Of a DNA stretch of 37,566 nt, positions 7,581 to 14,932 are shown one piece after another. The notes beneath the pieces are model-generated. The model was given only the letters and a program-made list of their open reading frames with translations, was not told the origin of the DNA and ran no database searches. Position numbers and translations under genes: made by a program. The DNA is from UBA288 sp964461885 (GTDB lineage Archaea > Halobacteriota > Methanomicrobia > Methanomicrobiales > Methanospirillaceae). Location: contig CAYWVY010000012.1 in NCBI GenBank assembly GCA_964461885.1, positions 1 through 37,566 on the forward strand, written 5' to 3'. Each line of letters opens with the position of its first letter. The first letter of the stretch is position 1.

Positions 7581-7808
7581 ATGAAGATCTACGTCCGAGA
7601 GCGAATCAAGATCGGGGAGGGTGTCCGCCAGCCCCGGTACATCGTCCTCGCCGTCCAGGGCGGGGACATGAAGGTCTACGGGCACCACTTCCGCAAGACC
7701 GAACTCGAGCAGATGGCGAAGGACACTGGCGCCGACCTCGTCTACCTCGAGCCCATGCCCGAGGAGGAGCGCGGCTCGAAGAACCCGGAAGGGGACGCCG
7801 GCCCCTAA
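7581..7808 (+). CDS. Conserved small protein, MKIYVRER family, copy 3 of 3
   Basis: 75 aa. It matches copies 1 and 2 through residue 67 (11 differences from copy 1 over those positions) and then has a different, longer tail NPEGDAGP. The start at the ATG preceded by GGTGACGACC equals that of the other copies; an in-frame GTG nine bases upstream is less likely. It is divergent from the MoSto-like gene with a shared promoter region, and its last bases overlap the end of a small minus-strand reading frame. Having three copies around one storage-protein gene hints at a shared role, but nothing in the sequence says what it is. Confidence 0.7.
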   Translation: MKIYVRERIKIGEGVRQPRYIVLAVQGGDMKVYGHHFRKTELEQMAKDTGADLVYLEPMPEEERGSKNPEGDAGP

Positions 7809-7966
7809 ATCTCTTTGCCGCCGTCATCGCGGCGGGGCGACTCGATCTTCCGGACGACGCCGTGTTCCCGCTGATCGGCCCCCTCGATGAGGCCGACGAT
7901 CTCGTGGGGGACGCGCCGGCGCTTCGCCCGGGTCCATGAGCGGGATTGCGCTGGGGCCGCGGCCAT
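7805..7966 (-). CDS. Possible small basic protein, 53 aa
   Basis: A short open frame of 53 codons on the minus strand, ATG at 7966 and TAG at 7807-7805, overlapping the stop of the MKIYVRER copy 3 gene by four bases. The N-terminal third is Arg/Lys-rich (WTRAKRRRVPHEIV), followed by GLIEGADQREHGVVRKIE and a hydrophilic tail ending GGKEI. The mix of charged residues and codons in this frame looks more protein-like than the other five frames across 7810-7960. No clear ribosome site or TATA was found, and I do not recognise a family. It would fill the gap before the MOT1 gene. Confidence 0.35.
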   Translation of the reverse strand: MAAAPAQSRSWTRAKRRRVPHEIVGLIEGADQREHGVVRKIESPRRDDGGKEI

Positions 7967-8032
7967 CTTCGGACCCGACCGGCAGCCTCATTGTCATTCC
8001 CGTACCAGCAGATCCGGAGACCCCATAGCCGT

Positions 8033-9169
8033 ATGACGATCACCGCCCCCTTTGCCGACCCCGACGCACGGCCCGATCTCCTCCGCGAGGCGGCCGGCGC
8101 GGTCGGCAACTTCGGCACGGTCCTGCCGCTCCTCTTCGGCGTGGTCCTCGCGACCGGGATCGCGCCGGGCCCGGCCCTCCTCTTCTTCGGACTCTGGTAC
8201 GTCGTCGCCGGGCTCGTCTACCGCCAGCCGATCCCGATCGAGCCGATGAAGACCGTCGCCGTGGTCGCGATCGCCGGCCAGGTGACCGCCGGGGAGGTGG
8301 TCGCGGGAGGTATCCTGCTCGGTGCCCTCTTCCTGGCCCTCGGCCTCTCCGGCTGGATCGACCCGATCGTGGCCCGCATCCCGGTCCCGGTGACGCGCGG
8401 CGTCCAGCTCGGCCTCGCCCTCCTTCTCGCCCGCTCGGCCGTGGTGTACGGGCTCGCGGACCCGGTCCTCGCCGTCGCGGGCCTCGCGGCCGTCGGCGCA
8501 TTCGCGCTGGCCCGGCGCCGGTGGGCGGTCCCGGACCTCTCGGCAATCCTCGTCCTTGCGCTCGGTCTCGCGCTCGTGGCCCTCGGCGGGGGGATGTCGA
8601 CGCCGACCGTCCCCCTGCCCTACCCGGTCCTGCCCGGGCCGGGAGACTGGCTCCCTGCCCTCGTCGTGCTTGTACTGCCCCAGGCGGTGCTGACCCTCAC
8701 GAACTCGATCGCGGCGACCGAGCTCCTGGCCCGCGACCTCCTCCCGCGGCCCCCGACAGCCGGCCTCCTCTCGCGCATGATCGGGGCCATGAACCTGGTC
8801 GCGGTGCCGCTCGGTGGCATCCCCATGTGCCACGGTGCGGGCGGGCTCGCGGCCCAGTACCGGTTCGGCGGCCGCACGGGCTGGTCGAACGCGATCGCCG
8901 GGCTCGTGCTGGTCGCGATCGCGGTCGTGGCCGGCACCCCCGCGGCTATCGCGCTTTTTCCGACGGGCCTCCTCGCGGCCCTCCTCCTGGCCGTCGCCCT
9001 CGAGCTCGTCCGTGCGGGTCTCCGGACGGATGCGCCGATCCCGACCCTGGTGGTGGCAATCGTCTCGCTCGCCACCTCGCTCACGGTCGGGTTCGTCGCG
9101 GGCTGGCTCGTTCTCCTGGCCCTCGCCCGCTGGAGACCGAAACGGCCCAGGTTTTCGGAACTTGTTTAA
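8033..9169 (+). CDS. MOT1-type molybdate transporter (SulP-related)
   Basis: 378 aa, about ten hydrophobic segments. The two signatures of the MOT1 family are clear: PIPIEPMKTVAVVAI at residues 66-80 and PQAVLTLTNSIAATELLARD near 222-241, followed by PMCHGAGGLAAQYRFGGRTG near 263-282. In plants and algae MOT1 proteins are high-affinity molybdate transporters; bacterial and archaeal members are annotated as putative sulfate/molybdate transporters. It is a secondary carrier with no STAS domain. Start at the ATG 8033; earlier in-frame codons lack coding character. The next gene (TrmO-like) begins 39 nt downstream. In this island of Mo/W genes a molybdate or tungstate substrate is the likely one. 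Confidence 0.8.
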   Translation: MTITAPFADPDARPDLLREAAGAVGNFGTVLPLLFGVVLATGIAPGPALLFFGLWYVVAGLVYRQPIPIEPMKTVAVVAIAGQVTAGEVVAGGILLGALFLALGLSGWIDPIVARIPVPVTRGVQLGLALLLARSAVVYGLADPVLAVAGLAAVGAFALARRRWAVPDLSAILVLALGLALVALGGGMSTPTVPLPYPVLPGPGDWLPALVVLVLPQAVLTLTNSIAATELLARDLLPRPPTAGLLSRMIGAMNLVAVPLGGIPMCHGAGGLAAQYRFGGRTGWSNAIAGLVLVAIAVVAGTPAAIALFPTGLLAALLLAVALELVRAGLRTDAPIPTLVVAIVSLATSLTVGFVAGWLVLLALARWRPKRPRFSELV

Positions 9170-9208
9170 TCTTTGAGAGAAGTACATTGTATTCGTGACG
9201 GTGCTCTC

Positions 9209-9718
9209 GTGATCGATGATGAAAACGTGGTCCTCCTCCGGCCGATCGGGGTCGTCCGGTCCCCGTTCGCGGACCCGGTTGGCATGCCGATCCAGCCGGG
9301 CGGGGCGCACGGAGTGCGCGGCGCGGTCGAGGTGCGGCCCGAGTTCCGCGACGGCCTCGCCGACCTCGAGGGGTTCTCGCGCGTGATCCTGCTCTACCAC
9401 TTCCACCGGTCCGAGGGCTACGCCCTGCGGGTCGTCCCCTTCCTCGACGACTGCGAGCGCGGGGTCTTCGCGACTCGCGCGCCCCGCCGGCCGAACCCGA
9501 TCGGCCTCTCCGTGGTCCGGCTCGTCGCGGTCGAGGACTGCCGGCTCGTGATCGAGGACGTTGACGTCCTGGACGGCACGCCTGTTTTCGACATCAAGCC
9601 GTACGTCCCCTCGTTCGATGCCTTCCCCGGCGAGCGCGACGGCTGGTTCGGCGCATGCTCGCGGGAGCTCGCCGGGACCCGGGCGGACCGGCGGTTCGCC
9701 GACCGTTCGGAGCGGTGA
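9209..9718 (+). CDS. TrmO/TsaA-like (UPF0066) methyltransferase domain protein, copy 1
   Basis: 169 aa from GTG 9209. Motifs of the TsaA/TrmO beta-barrel family: LRPIGVVRSPF at the N-terminus, DLEGFSRVILLYHFHRS, GVFATRAPRRPNPIGLSVV, and LDGTPVFDIKPYVPSFD. TrmO uses S-adenosylmethionine to N6-methylate t6A37 in certain tRNAs; short archaeal members lack the C-terminal tRNA-binding part and are less well understood. Its TGA overlaps the ATG of the methyltransferase gene (TGATG), so they are cotranslated. A second, diverged copy sits at 14391-14906 inside the ABC transporter operon, so both copies lie directly downstream of a Mo/W transporter component. Start choice is uncertain because no ATG is in frame. 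Confidence 0.75.
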   Translation: MIDDENVVLLRPIGVVRSPFADPVGMPIQPGGAHGVRGAVEVRPEFRDGLADLEGFSRVILLYHFHRSEGYALRVVPFLDDCERGVFATRAPRRPNPIGLSVVRLVAVEDCRLVIEDVDVLDGTPVFDIKPYVPSFDAFPGERDGWFGACSRELAGTRADRRFADRSER

Positions 9719-10629
9719 TGGCGACCCGGCTGCCGGGAGGGGCCGGGCGCGACCCGGATCCCTACGCAGATGCAATCGACTGGGGCGCGGTCTGGACGGC
9801 GCGGAAGATGCGGCACCTGGCCGTCCCGGGCTTCCGCGAGGGGGCGGGGTTCTTCCAGCAGCCGGCGAATGTCGAGCGGTTCTTCTCCCGGCGGACCGCC
9901 CCGAACCCCCGGTTCGAGCGGCAGCTCGCCCTGCTCCGGGCGCGGCCCGGCAGCGCCGTCCTGGACATCGGCCCCGGCCCGGGAAACCTGGCGATCCCGC
10001 TTGCGGCCGCCGGCCGCCGCGTAGTCGCGGTCGAGGCGGCAGCGCCCATGCGGGACCTGCTTGCCCGGAACGCGGCCGACGCCGGTGTCGAGGTCGAGGT
10101 GGTCCCGTCCGCCTGGGAGGAGGTCGACCCGGCCGCGCTCGGCGGCCCGTTTGATCTCGTGATCGCCTCGTTCTCCCTCTCGATGGTCGACATCCGCGCG
10201 GCCCTCGAGAAGATGCACGCCGTCTGCTCGGGCGAGGTCCATCTCTGGTGGTTCCTGACGCCCCCGCCGTGGGGGCGCGTGCTCCAGGGACTCTGGCCCG
10301 CGGTCCACGGCGCGGAGTACCACTTCGAGCCGATGGCCGGGTGCCTCTTCAACGTCCTCCTCCAGATGGGGCTCGTCCCGGCCTTCGAGCCCGAGTTCAC
10401 GGGGGGCGTGCACCGGTACGGCACGCTCGAAGAGACCGTGGACGAGTTCGCTCACCGCATGAACCGCCGGGGCGGCACGCACGACGACCTGATCCGGGAG
10501 GGGGTCCGGCGCCTCTTCCGGCAGGATGGCGACGGCGCCTGGGTCCTCGACTGGCCCAGCTGGCAGGCCCATCTCTGGTGGAGGGCCCGTGACCAGGCCG
10601 TTTCAGAGGTGGTCTGCCCTGTCTACTGA
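9718..10629 (+). CDS. Class I SAM-dependent methyltransferase
   Basis: 303 aa, ATG overlapping the stop of the TrmO-like gene. Motif I is VLDIGPGPGNLAIPLAA (residues about 80-96), motif II VVAVEAAAPM, motif post-II VVPSAWEEV, and motif IV DLVIASFSLSMVD. A distinctive Trp-rich middle (VHLWWFLTPPPWG) and C-terminus (WPSWQAHLWWRA) follow. The acceptor cannot be deduced. Homologues of this layout occur in methanogens as uncharacterised methyltransferases. Overlap with the TrmO-like gene suggests a common pathway or only a shared transcript. Confidence 0.75.
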   Translation: MATRLPGGAGRDPDPYADAIDWGAVWTARKMRHLAVPGFREGAGFFQQPANVERFFSRRTAPNPRFERQLALLRARPGSAVLDIGPGPGNLAIPLAAAGRRVVAVEAAAPMRDLLARNAADAGVEVEVVPSAWEEVDPAALGGPFDLVIASFSLSMVDIRAALEKMHAVCSGEVHLWWFLTPPPWGRVLQGLWPAVHGAEYHFEPMAGCLFNVLLQMGLVPAFEPEFTGGVHRYGTLEETVDEFAHRMNRRGGTHDDLIREGVRRLFRQDGDGAWVLDWPSWQAHLWWRARDQAVSEVVCPVY

Positions 10630-10653
10630 ACGCCTGTCGGGCGGGAGGGCCTG

Positions 10654-10950
10654 ATGGGCACGCGCCGCGAGTTCGCCTGCCCCGACTGCGGGTACAGGGC
10701 CGTGGTCTCCGGAGGGGAAGACTGCGGTTTCTTCGTGGCGACCCGCACGGTGACCTGCGCCCGCTGCGCCGAGGTCGTCGATGTCATCAGCTCGGAGACT
10801 CCCTGGGATCCGGGGAGCGCCGCGTCCTATTGCTTTCTCCGCTGCCCCACCTGCGACGGCATGGTCCGCCCGTGGCGCGACCGGGCCTGCCCGCGCTGCG
10901 GACGCCGGATGGAGCCGGACGCGGCGGGCGCGGTGGTCCACTGGGACTGA
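10654..10950 (+). CDS. Four-CxxC zinc-ribbon protein
   Basis: 98 aa with four CxxC pairs: CPDCG (residues 9-13), CARC (35-38), CPTC (64-67) and CPRCG (79-83), enough for two zinc ribbons. The spacers are hydrophilic and no other domain is present. The start ATG at 10654 follows GGAGGGCCTG. It sits 24 nt after the methyltransferase gene on the same strand and may be in the same transcript. Such proteins bind zinc and often nucleic acid or protein partners; role unknown. Confidence 0.6.
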   Translation: MGTRREFACPDCGYRAVVSGGEDCGFFVATRTVTCARCAEVVDVISSETPWDPGSAASYCFLRCPTCDGMVRPWRDRACPRCGRRMEPDAAGAVVHWD

Positions 10951-10996
10951 ACCCCCGAGAAGTGTGCACAGGTTGCCGGGTTCGATCGAGGAGAAC

Positions 10997-11572
10997 ATGA
11001 ATACACGTCAAAAGGACTACTGGTCCGACGGAACCACGCTCACCGTCGAATACCTGATCGACTGGATCAGGGAGAACCAATCGATCTGCTGGCCCGGGCG
11101 GTATCCGCTGCCGGAATGGTTCTATCCGAAGGTCGCCGAGGTCATCGCGCCCACGGTTCACGACATCACGACGAGATACCGGGGGGACGGCCGACCCTAC
11201 ACCGAGGAGGAGAACCGGGGAGCGGTCGCCAGGAACATCACGCTCCGTATCTTCAAGATCTGGGGGCGCCTCCGCCTGGGAACCCTCGCCTGTCGAAGGT
11301 GCGGAGGGAAGATCCTCGGCGAAAATTTCGTGTTCGACTGGCGGGGGTCCGGCCCGTACAATGTCTGGCATTCGGACTGTTACGCTCAGCAGCAGGTCGA
11401 TCCGCAGCCGTTCTACGCTCCCCCAGCGCGGAAGAGGACCGACGCCGAGCAGTACAGAATGGACCTCGATGAGCGAAAGGAGATGGTACAGGTCGAACGC
11501 CGCCGGCAGCGGGCCGATCTGCAGCGACGGGATGCCTCCAGGAGCCTGCCTCCGCATCTCGAGGACCGGTGA
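10997..11572 (+). CDS. Uncharacterised protein with CxxC...HxxC zinc-finger-like site
   Basis: 191 aa. ATG 10997 is preceded by GAGGAG at 10988-10993, a good ribosome site. The first 90 residues are soluble and aromatic-rich (DYWSDGTTLTVEYLIDWIRE). In the middle CRRCGGKIL ... VWHSDCYAQQQ gives C-x2-C and H-x2-C pairs about 27 residues apart, as in treble-clef or similar zinc fingers. The C-terminal 45 residues are strongly charged (ERKEMVQVERRRQRADLQRR) and probably helical. I do not recognise the family. It is somewhat less G+C-rich than neighbours in its first third, which may hint at separate acquisition. Confidence 0.5.
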   Translation: MNTRQKDYWSDGTTLTVEYLIDWIRENQSICWPGRYPLPEWFYPKVAEVIAPTVHDITTRYRGDGRPYTEEENRGAVARNITLRIFKIWGRLRLGTLACRRCGGKILGENFVFDWRGSGPYNVWHSDCYAQQQVDPQPFYAPPARKRTDAEQYRMDLDERKEMVQVERRRQRADLQRRDASRSLPPHLEDR

Positions 11573-11670
11573 GGCGACGGTGATCGCCTGCGGGGGCGGC
11601 TCGTGAAGCCCGGGATGCGTGCATGAACGGTGCGAGCGGATCGTTCATATCACGGACCCTTGCCGGCCGC

Positions 11671-11961
11671 ATGGCGATGGTGACCCGGTTCCAGAGCCCC
11701 GTTCCGCCATACCCCGGGTGGGAACGCCGGCTCTACCTCCTCTCCCGCCCGATAACCGCGGAGGACGTTGAGGCGATCCTGAACGGGCAGGAGAAATATG
11801 TGAGGGAGGTCGGGCCCGACTCGATCGTCTGTATCCACAAGTTCGGCCTCGTCGAGATCAACATCATTGTCGGGGCACCGGAGATCGAGGTCTGGTTCAG
11901 CCCGGAACAGCGGGTGTGGACCTCCGAGTACCTTGACGCACTGCTCTCGACGCGGTTTTAA
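11671..11961 (+). CDS. Uncharacterised 96-aa protein, duplicated gene copy 1
   Basis: 96 aa starting MAMVTRFQSPVPPYPG, then WERRLYLLSRPITAEDVEAI, NGQEKYVREVGPDSIVCIH, and an alternating strand-rich end (FGLVEINIIVGAPEIEVWF, LDALLSTRF). It looks like a small alpha/beta protein; no known motif. From the seventh codon onward the DNA is identical to copy 2 at 16797 except one silent change (C at 11712, T at 16838). It is convergent with a molbindin gene, as is copy 2. TATA-like gttcatatc at about 11643-11651 lies about 20-28 nt before the ATG, favouring a leaderless mRNA. Function unknown; linkage to molbindin suggests molybdate/tungstate handling. Confidence 0.65.
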   Translation: MAMVTRFQSPVPPYPGWERRLYLLSRPITAEDVEAILNGQEKYVREVGPDSIVCIHKFGLVEINIIVGAPEIEVWFSPEQRVWTSEYLDALLSTRF

Positions 11962-11989
11962 CAACGGGGACTGCAGCTCCGGCCCGGAG
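11689..11989 (+). repeat. 301-bp direct repeat, unit 1
   Basis: Positions 11689-11989 and 16815-17115 match at 300 of 301 bases by eye, the only change being C at 11712 versus T at 16838. The repeat starts within codon 7 of the 96-aa gene and ends 28 nt after its stop, at ggcccggag. Just outside, the sequences are related but clearly diverged. The two units are in direct orientation 5126 bp apart and enclose the first molbindin gene and the ABC transporter operon. Confidence 0.95.
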
Positions 11990-12021
11990 TGCATACCGAA
12001 AAACGGTGGGGGGAGATCGTC

Positions 12022-12231
12022 TCAGTCGATGGCAACCATTACTTCGGACGCCTTCATGACGGCGTAGACCTTCGCCCCCTCCTTGAGGCCAAGCTTCTCC
12101 GCCGAAAAGGTCGTGATCACCGAGACAATCTCGCCTCCTCCGTTGAGCGTGATGGTCACCTCGGTGTTCACCGGCCCCTTCGTGATCGTTTTTACCGTTC
12201 CGGGCACGTGGTTTCTGGCGCTTATTTTCAT
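12022..12231 (-). CDS. Molbindin (Mop/TOBE-domain molybdate/tungstate-binding protein), copy 1
   Basis: 69 aa, exactly one Mop domain. MKISARNHVPGTVKTITKGP, NTEVTITLNGGGEIVSVITT, then SAEKLGLKEGAKVYAVMKAS and EVMVAID follow the standard molbindin pattern (SARNxxxGxVxxIxxGxVNxEV ... LxLxxGxxVxAxIKAxxVxL). Molbindins assemble into hexamers holding several oxyanions at subunit interfaces and buffer cytoplasmic molybdate or tungstate. The ATG at 12231 fits the family start. A TATA-like catttaaatg lies about 35-40 nt upstream. It is convergent with the 96-aa gene. The second molbindin at 17147 shares 50 of 69 residues. Confidence 0.9.
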   Translation of the reverse strand: MKISARNHVPGTVKTITKGPVNTEVTITLNGGGEIVSVITTFSAEKLGLKEGAKVYAVMKASEVMVAID

Positions 12232-12500
12232 GCTGTCTCCATCCCCGTCTGGGGATCCGAACACATTTAAATGTGCCTATTGCGGCAAGCCGGTTGTTTC
12301 CCCAGAGACCGGGGCGATAAAGGGGGGACGAAGATCCGTGCCCCGCTTCGGGCAGGTACGCGATCGCGAAGCAGGGACGGGTTCATTCGTGCGCACCATC
12401 TTCTCCGGCGGTCCGTGCCCCGTGGACCAGGCCCGATCGGATCCAGGGCGGGCGGCCTTACACGCCCAGCTCTTATGGGATATCTCCGAACAGGCCCTTT

Positions 12501-13628
12501 TCACCCGGTCTTCGGACCGGCTGCTGAACCCGCCGTCGCCACGTCCTGCTGCGAAGCGGCCGGGATCACGTGCACGGCAGAGGCTTTGAAGGTCGCGTAG
12601 ACCCGGCTCCCCGGCCCGAGCTCGAGCTCCCGGCAGCTCTCACGGGTCAGGAGGGCCGTCAGCGGGAAGCCCGCGTCCAGCACGACCCTGATCGTGCTCC
12701 CGCAGGATACGACCTCCGTGACCGTGCCCGGGAGGCAGTTGCGGGCGCTCGAGGCGAAGGGCGCTTCAGAGAGGATCACGTCCTCCGCGTGCAGGGTGGC
12801 GACCACGTCCCCGACGACCCCGGAGACCGCGAGAAACGACGGCCCGCCCCCTGTCTCGATCCGAGCGAGCCGGCCCGCCGCCGACGCCCTGCCGCGGATG
12901 ATATTCCCGATGCCCAGGAACTCCGCGACGAACGGGTCCGCGGGGTGGAGGAAGACGTCAGCGGTCTCGCCCACCTGGATGATCCGGCCCTCGTGCATGA
13001 TCGCCACCCGGTCCGCGAGGGCAAAGACGTCCTCCAGGTGGTGAGTGATCTGGATGACAGTGGTCCCGGTCAGGCGCCGGACGCGGGCGAGCTCTACCCG
13101 CATCCGCTCGCGCGTGGGCCCGTCGAGCGCGCTCAGGGGCTCGTCGAGCAGCAGGACCTTCGGCCTCAGGACGAGGGCGCGGGCGAGTGCGACCCGCTGC
13201 TGCTCTCCCCCGCTCAGCGAACCCGGGTACCGCCGTGCGAGGTGCCCGACCTCGAGCAGGGCGGAGATCTCCGCCACGAGCGCGCGCTGCTCGTCCGGCG
13301 GAACCTTCCGCTGACGCAGCCCGAACGCGATGTTCTCCTCGACCGTGCGGTGAGGGAAGAGCGCGTAGTCCTGGTAGACCATCCCGAACGATCGCGAGCG
13401 CGGAGAGGCATCGGTGATCTCCCGGTCGCCCAGGAAAATTCGCCCGGCGTCAGGGGAGTGGATGCCCGCGATCGTCTCGAGGAGCACGGTCTTTCCCGCG
13501 CCGCTCGGGCCGAGGATGACGAGGTACTCGTTCTCCCTGACTTCGAGGGAGACGTCCCGGAACGAGAACTCGCCCAGGGTGACAGAGAGGGACTCGATCT
13601 GCAGCACCAGGCTCCCCCTAGAAGACAT
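12501..13628 (-). CDS. Molybdate/tungstate ABC transporter ATPase with C-terminal TOBE domain
   Basis: 375 aa. Walker A GPSGAGKT at residues 40-47, Q-loop VYQDYALFPH near 84-93, signature LSGGEQQR at 138-145, Walker B VLLLDEP at 158-164, and switch His in ITHHLEDVF. The C-terminal part from about residue 290 (SSARNCLPGTVTEVVSCG, then YATFKASAVHVIPA) is a TOBE/Mop domain, typical of molybdate and tungstate importers and often regulatory. The ATG overlaps the last 11 bases of the permease gene, so the two are coupled. It energises the system formed with the permease (13618-14391) and binding protein (14933-15751). Whether molybdate or tungstate is preferred cannot be read. Confidence 0.88.
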   Translation of the reverse strand: MSSRGSLVLQIESLSVTLGEFSFRDVSLEVRENEYLVILGPSGAGKTVLLETIAGIHSPDAGRIFLGDREITDASPRSRSFGMVYQDYALFPHRTVEENIAFGLRQRKVPPDEQRALVAEISALLEVGHLARRYPGSLSGGEQQRVALARALVLRPKVLLLDEPLSALDGPTRERMRVELARVRRLTGTTVIQITHHLEDVFALADRVAIMHEGRIIQVGETADVFLHPADPFVAEFLGIGNIIRGRASAAGRLARIETGGGPSFLAVSGVVGDVVATLHAEDVILSEAPFASSARNCLPGTVTEVVSCGSTIRVVLDAGFPLTALLTRESCRELELGPGSRVYATFKASAVHVIPAASQQDVATAGSAAGPKTG

Positions 13629-14391
13629 TCACGCCCCGGTCGACGAGGTCCACCGCGCAGAGCGTGGCGAGCGAGATCACGATCAGGATCGTCGCGGCCG
13701 CAACGGCCATGTTCAGGTCGCCGGTCGAGATGTTGAGAAAGAGCGCGATCGGCAGGGTCTCGGTCCGCATGGGCGTCGCGCCCGCGAGCATCAGGACGGC
13801 CCCGAACTCGCCCATGGCCTTGGACCAGGTGATGATCCCGCCCGCGACCAGGGCGGGGCGGGCCAGGGGCAGGGTGACCTGGAGAAAGGCCCCGGCGTCC
13901 GTGCACCCGAGCGTCTTCGCCACGTTCTCGAACCGGGGGTTCACGCCCGAGAAGGCTGACCGAAGGATCCGGACCAGGTAGGGCAGGTTCACGAAGACCT
14001 CCGCGACGACGATACCGAGCGGGGTGAAGACGACCGCGAGCCCGGCCTGCTCGAGGGCTTTTCCCCACGGCGTCGTCCCGAAGAAGAGGAGGAGCGCGAT
14101 CCCGGCCACCAGCGGTGGCATGGCCAGCGGGAGGGTCAGGACGAGCGTCGCGGCCCGCTTGCCCGTGAACCGGTAACGGTCGAGGGCGTAGGCGATGGGG
14201 ACGGCGAGTGCGATGCAGATCCCGGTCGAGGCGAGACTCGTGGCGAGGCTGAGCAGGACCGCGAACCGGATCTCGGGGCTGGCCAGGCTGGAAGCGAGGG
14301 CCGCGGGCGGCGTTGCCGCGACCAGTCCCAGGAGGGTCGCGCCGATGAAGAACGCGAAGAGGCAGGTGATGAGGAGGAAAAGCCTCCGCAT
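13618..14391 (-). CDS. Molybdate/tungstate ABC transporter permease
   Basis: 257 aa from ATG 14391, which overlaps the TGA of the TrmO-like gene (TGATG). About six hydrophobic segments; the first (LFLLITCLFAFFIGATLLGL) begins after MRR. The cytoplasmic EAA loop, which docks on the ATPase, is recognisable in the region CTDAGAFLQVTLPLARPAL followed by GGIITWSKAMGEFGAV, a signature of ModB/WtpB/CysT-type permeases. It forms the membrane channel of the transporter with the ATPase encoded immediately downstream. Confidence 0.88.
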   Translation of the reverse strand: MRRLFLLITCLFAFFIGATLLGLVAATPPAALASSLASPEIRFAVLLSLATSLASTGICIALAVPIAYALDRYRFTGKRAATLVLTLPLAMPPLVAGIALLLFFGTTPWGKALEQAGLAVVFTPLGIVVAEVFVNLPYLVRILRSAFSGVNPRFENVAKTLGCTDAGAFLQVTLPLARPALVAGGIITWSKAMGEFGAVLMLAGATPMRTETLPIALFLNISTGDLNMAVAAATILIVISLATLCAVDLVDRGVNVF

Positions 14392-14906
14392 CAGCGACGG
14401 TCTCCGGAGCCCGCCCCCTCGGCGAAGCACGCCTCGGAGGCGAGCCGGCTTGTCTCACGGATCCGCTCGATATGCTGCACCGAGACCCAGCCGCAGACGG
14501 CGTCGGGGATGCTGTCGAAGGCCGGCACGTAAGGCTTGATGTCCAGGATGGGCGTGCCGTCGAGCAGGTCAAGGCCCGCGACGTAGATGACGCCGTCGTC
14601 GATCCGCCGGAGGGCGACGTAGGAGATACCGATCGGGTTGGGGCGATTGAAGTGGCGGGAGGCGAAGATGCCGTGCGGGGTGACCCCGTCCGAGAGGGGC
14701 TTCTCGACCAGGGCGCGCCGCTTTGCGCGGTCGAAGTGGGACAGGAGGATGAGGTGCGAAAACCCGTCGACGCTCCCGAGCCCCTCGCGGTAGTCGGGGA
14801 AGACCTCGATCGTCCCCTCCGCCGCGGAGAAGGTGCTCTGGAACGGGGGGTCGCCGGCCCTCTTAAGGGGCGACCGAGCGATGCCGATAGGTGTGTATTC
14901 CATCAT
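14391..14906 (-). CDS. TrmO/TsaA-like (UPF0066) protein, copy 2, within the ABC transporter operon
   Basis: 171 aa. MMEYTPIGIARSPLKR, VDGFSHLILLSHFDRAKRRA, GIFASRHFNRPNPIGISYVA and LLDGTPILDIKPYVPAFD give the TsaA/TrmO family pattern. It is a clear paralogue of the gene at 9209 but much diverged. GGAG lies 8 nt before the first ATG (14906; a second ATG follows at once). It is placed between the binding protein (26-nt gap) and the permease (overlap), so it must be cotranscribed with the transporter. A tRNA methyltransferase role is the family expectation; its location suggests a function tied to Mo/W supply or simply conserved gene order. Confidence 0.8.
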   Translation of the reverse strand: MMEYTPIGIARSPLKRAGDPPFQSTFSAAEGTIEVFPDYREGLGSVDGFSHLILLSHFDRAKRRALVEKPLSDGVTPHGIFASRHFNRPNPIGISYVALRRIDDGVIYVAGLDLLDGTPILDIKPYVPAFDSIPDAVCGWVSVQHIERIRETSRLASEACFAEGAGSGDRR

Positions 14907-14932
14907 GGTGTGTCTCCGGTGGTTCTTCTGTT

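Noticed and set aside
7994..9775. A 593-codon minus-strand frame across the MOT1 and TrmO-like genes
   Set aside because: Charged low-complexity translation with no domain; the plus-strand genes carry clear family motifs.
12230..12589. Plus-strand frame with TFKCAYCGKPVV, resembling a zinc ribbon
   Set aside because: Only one CxxC, no second pair, the start lies antisense to the molbindin start, and the rest is not protein-like.
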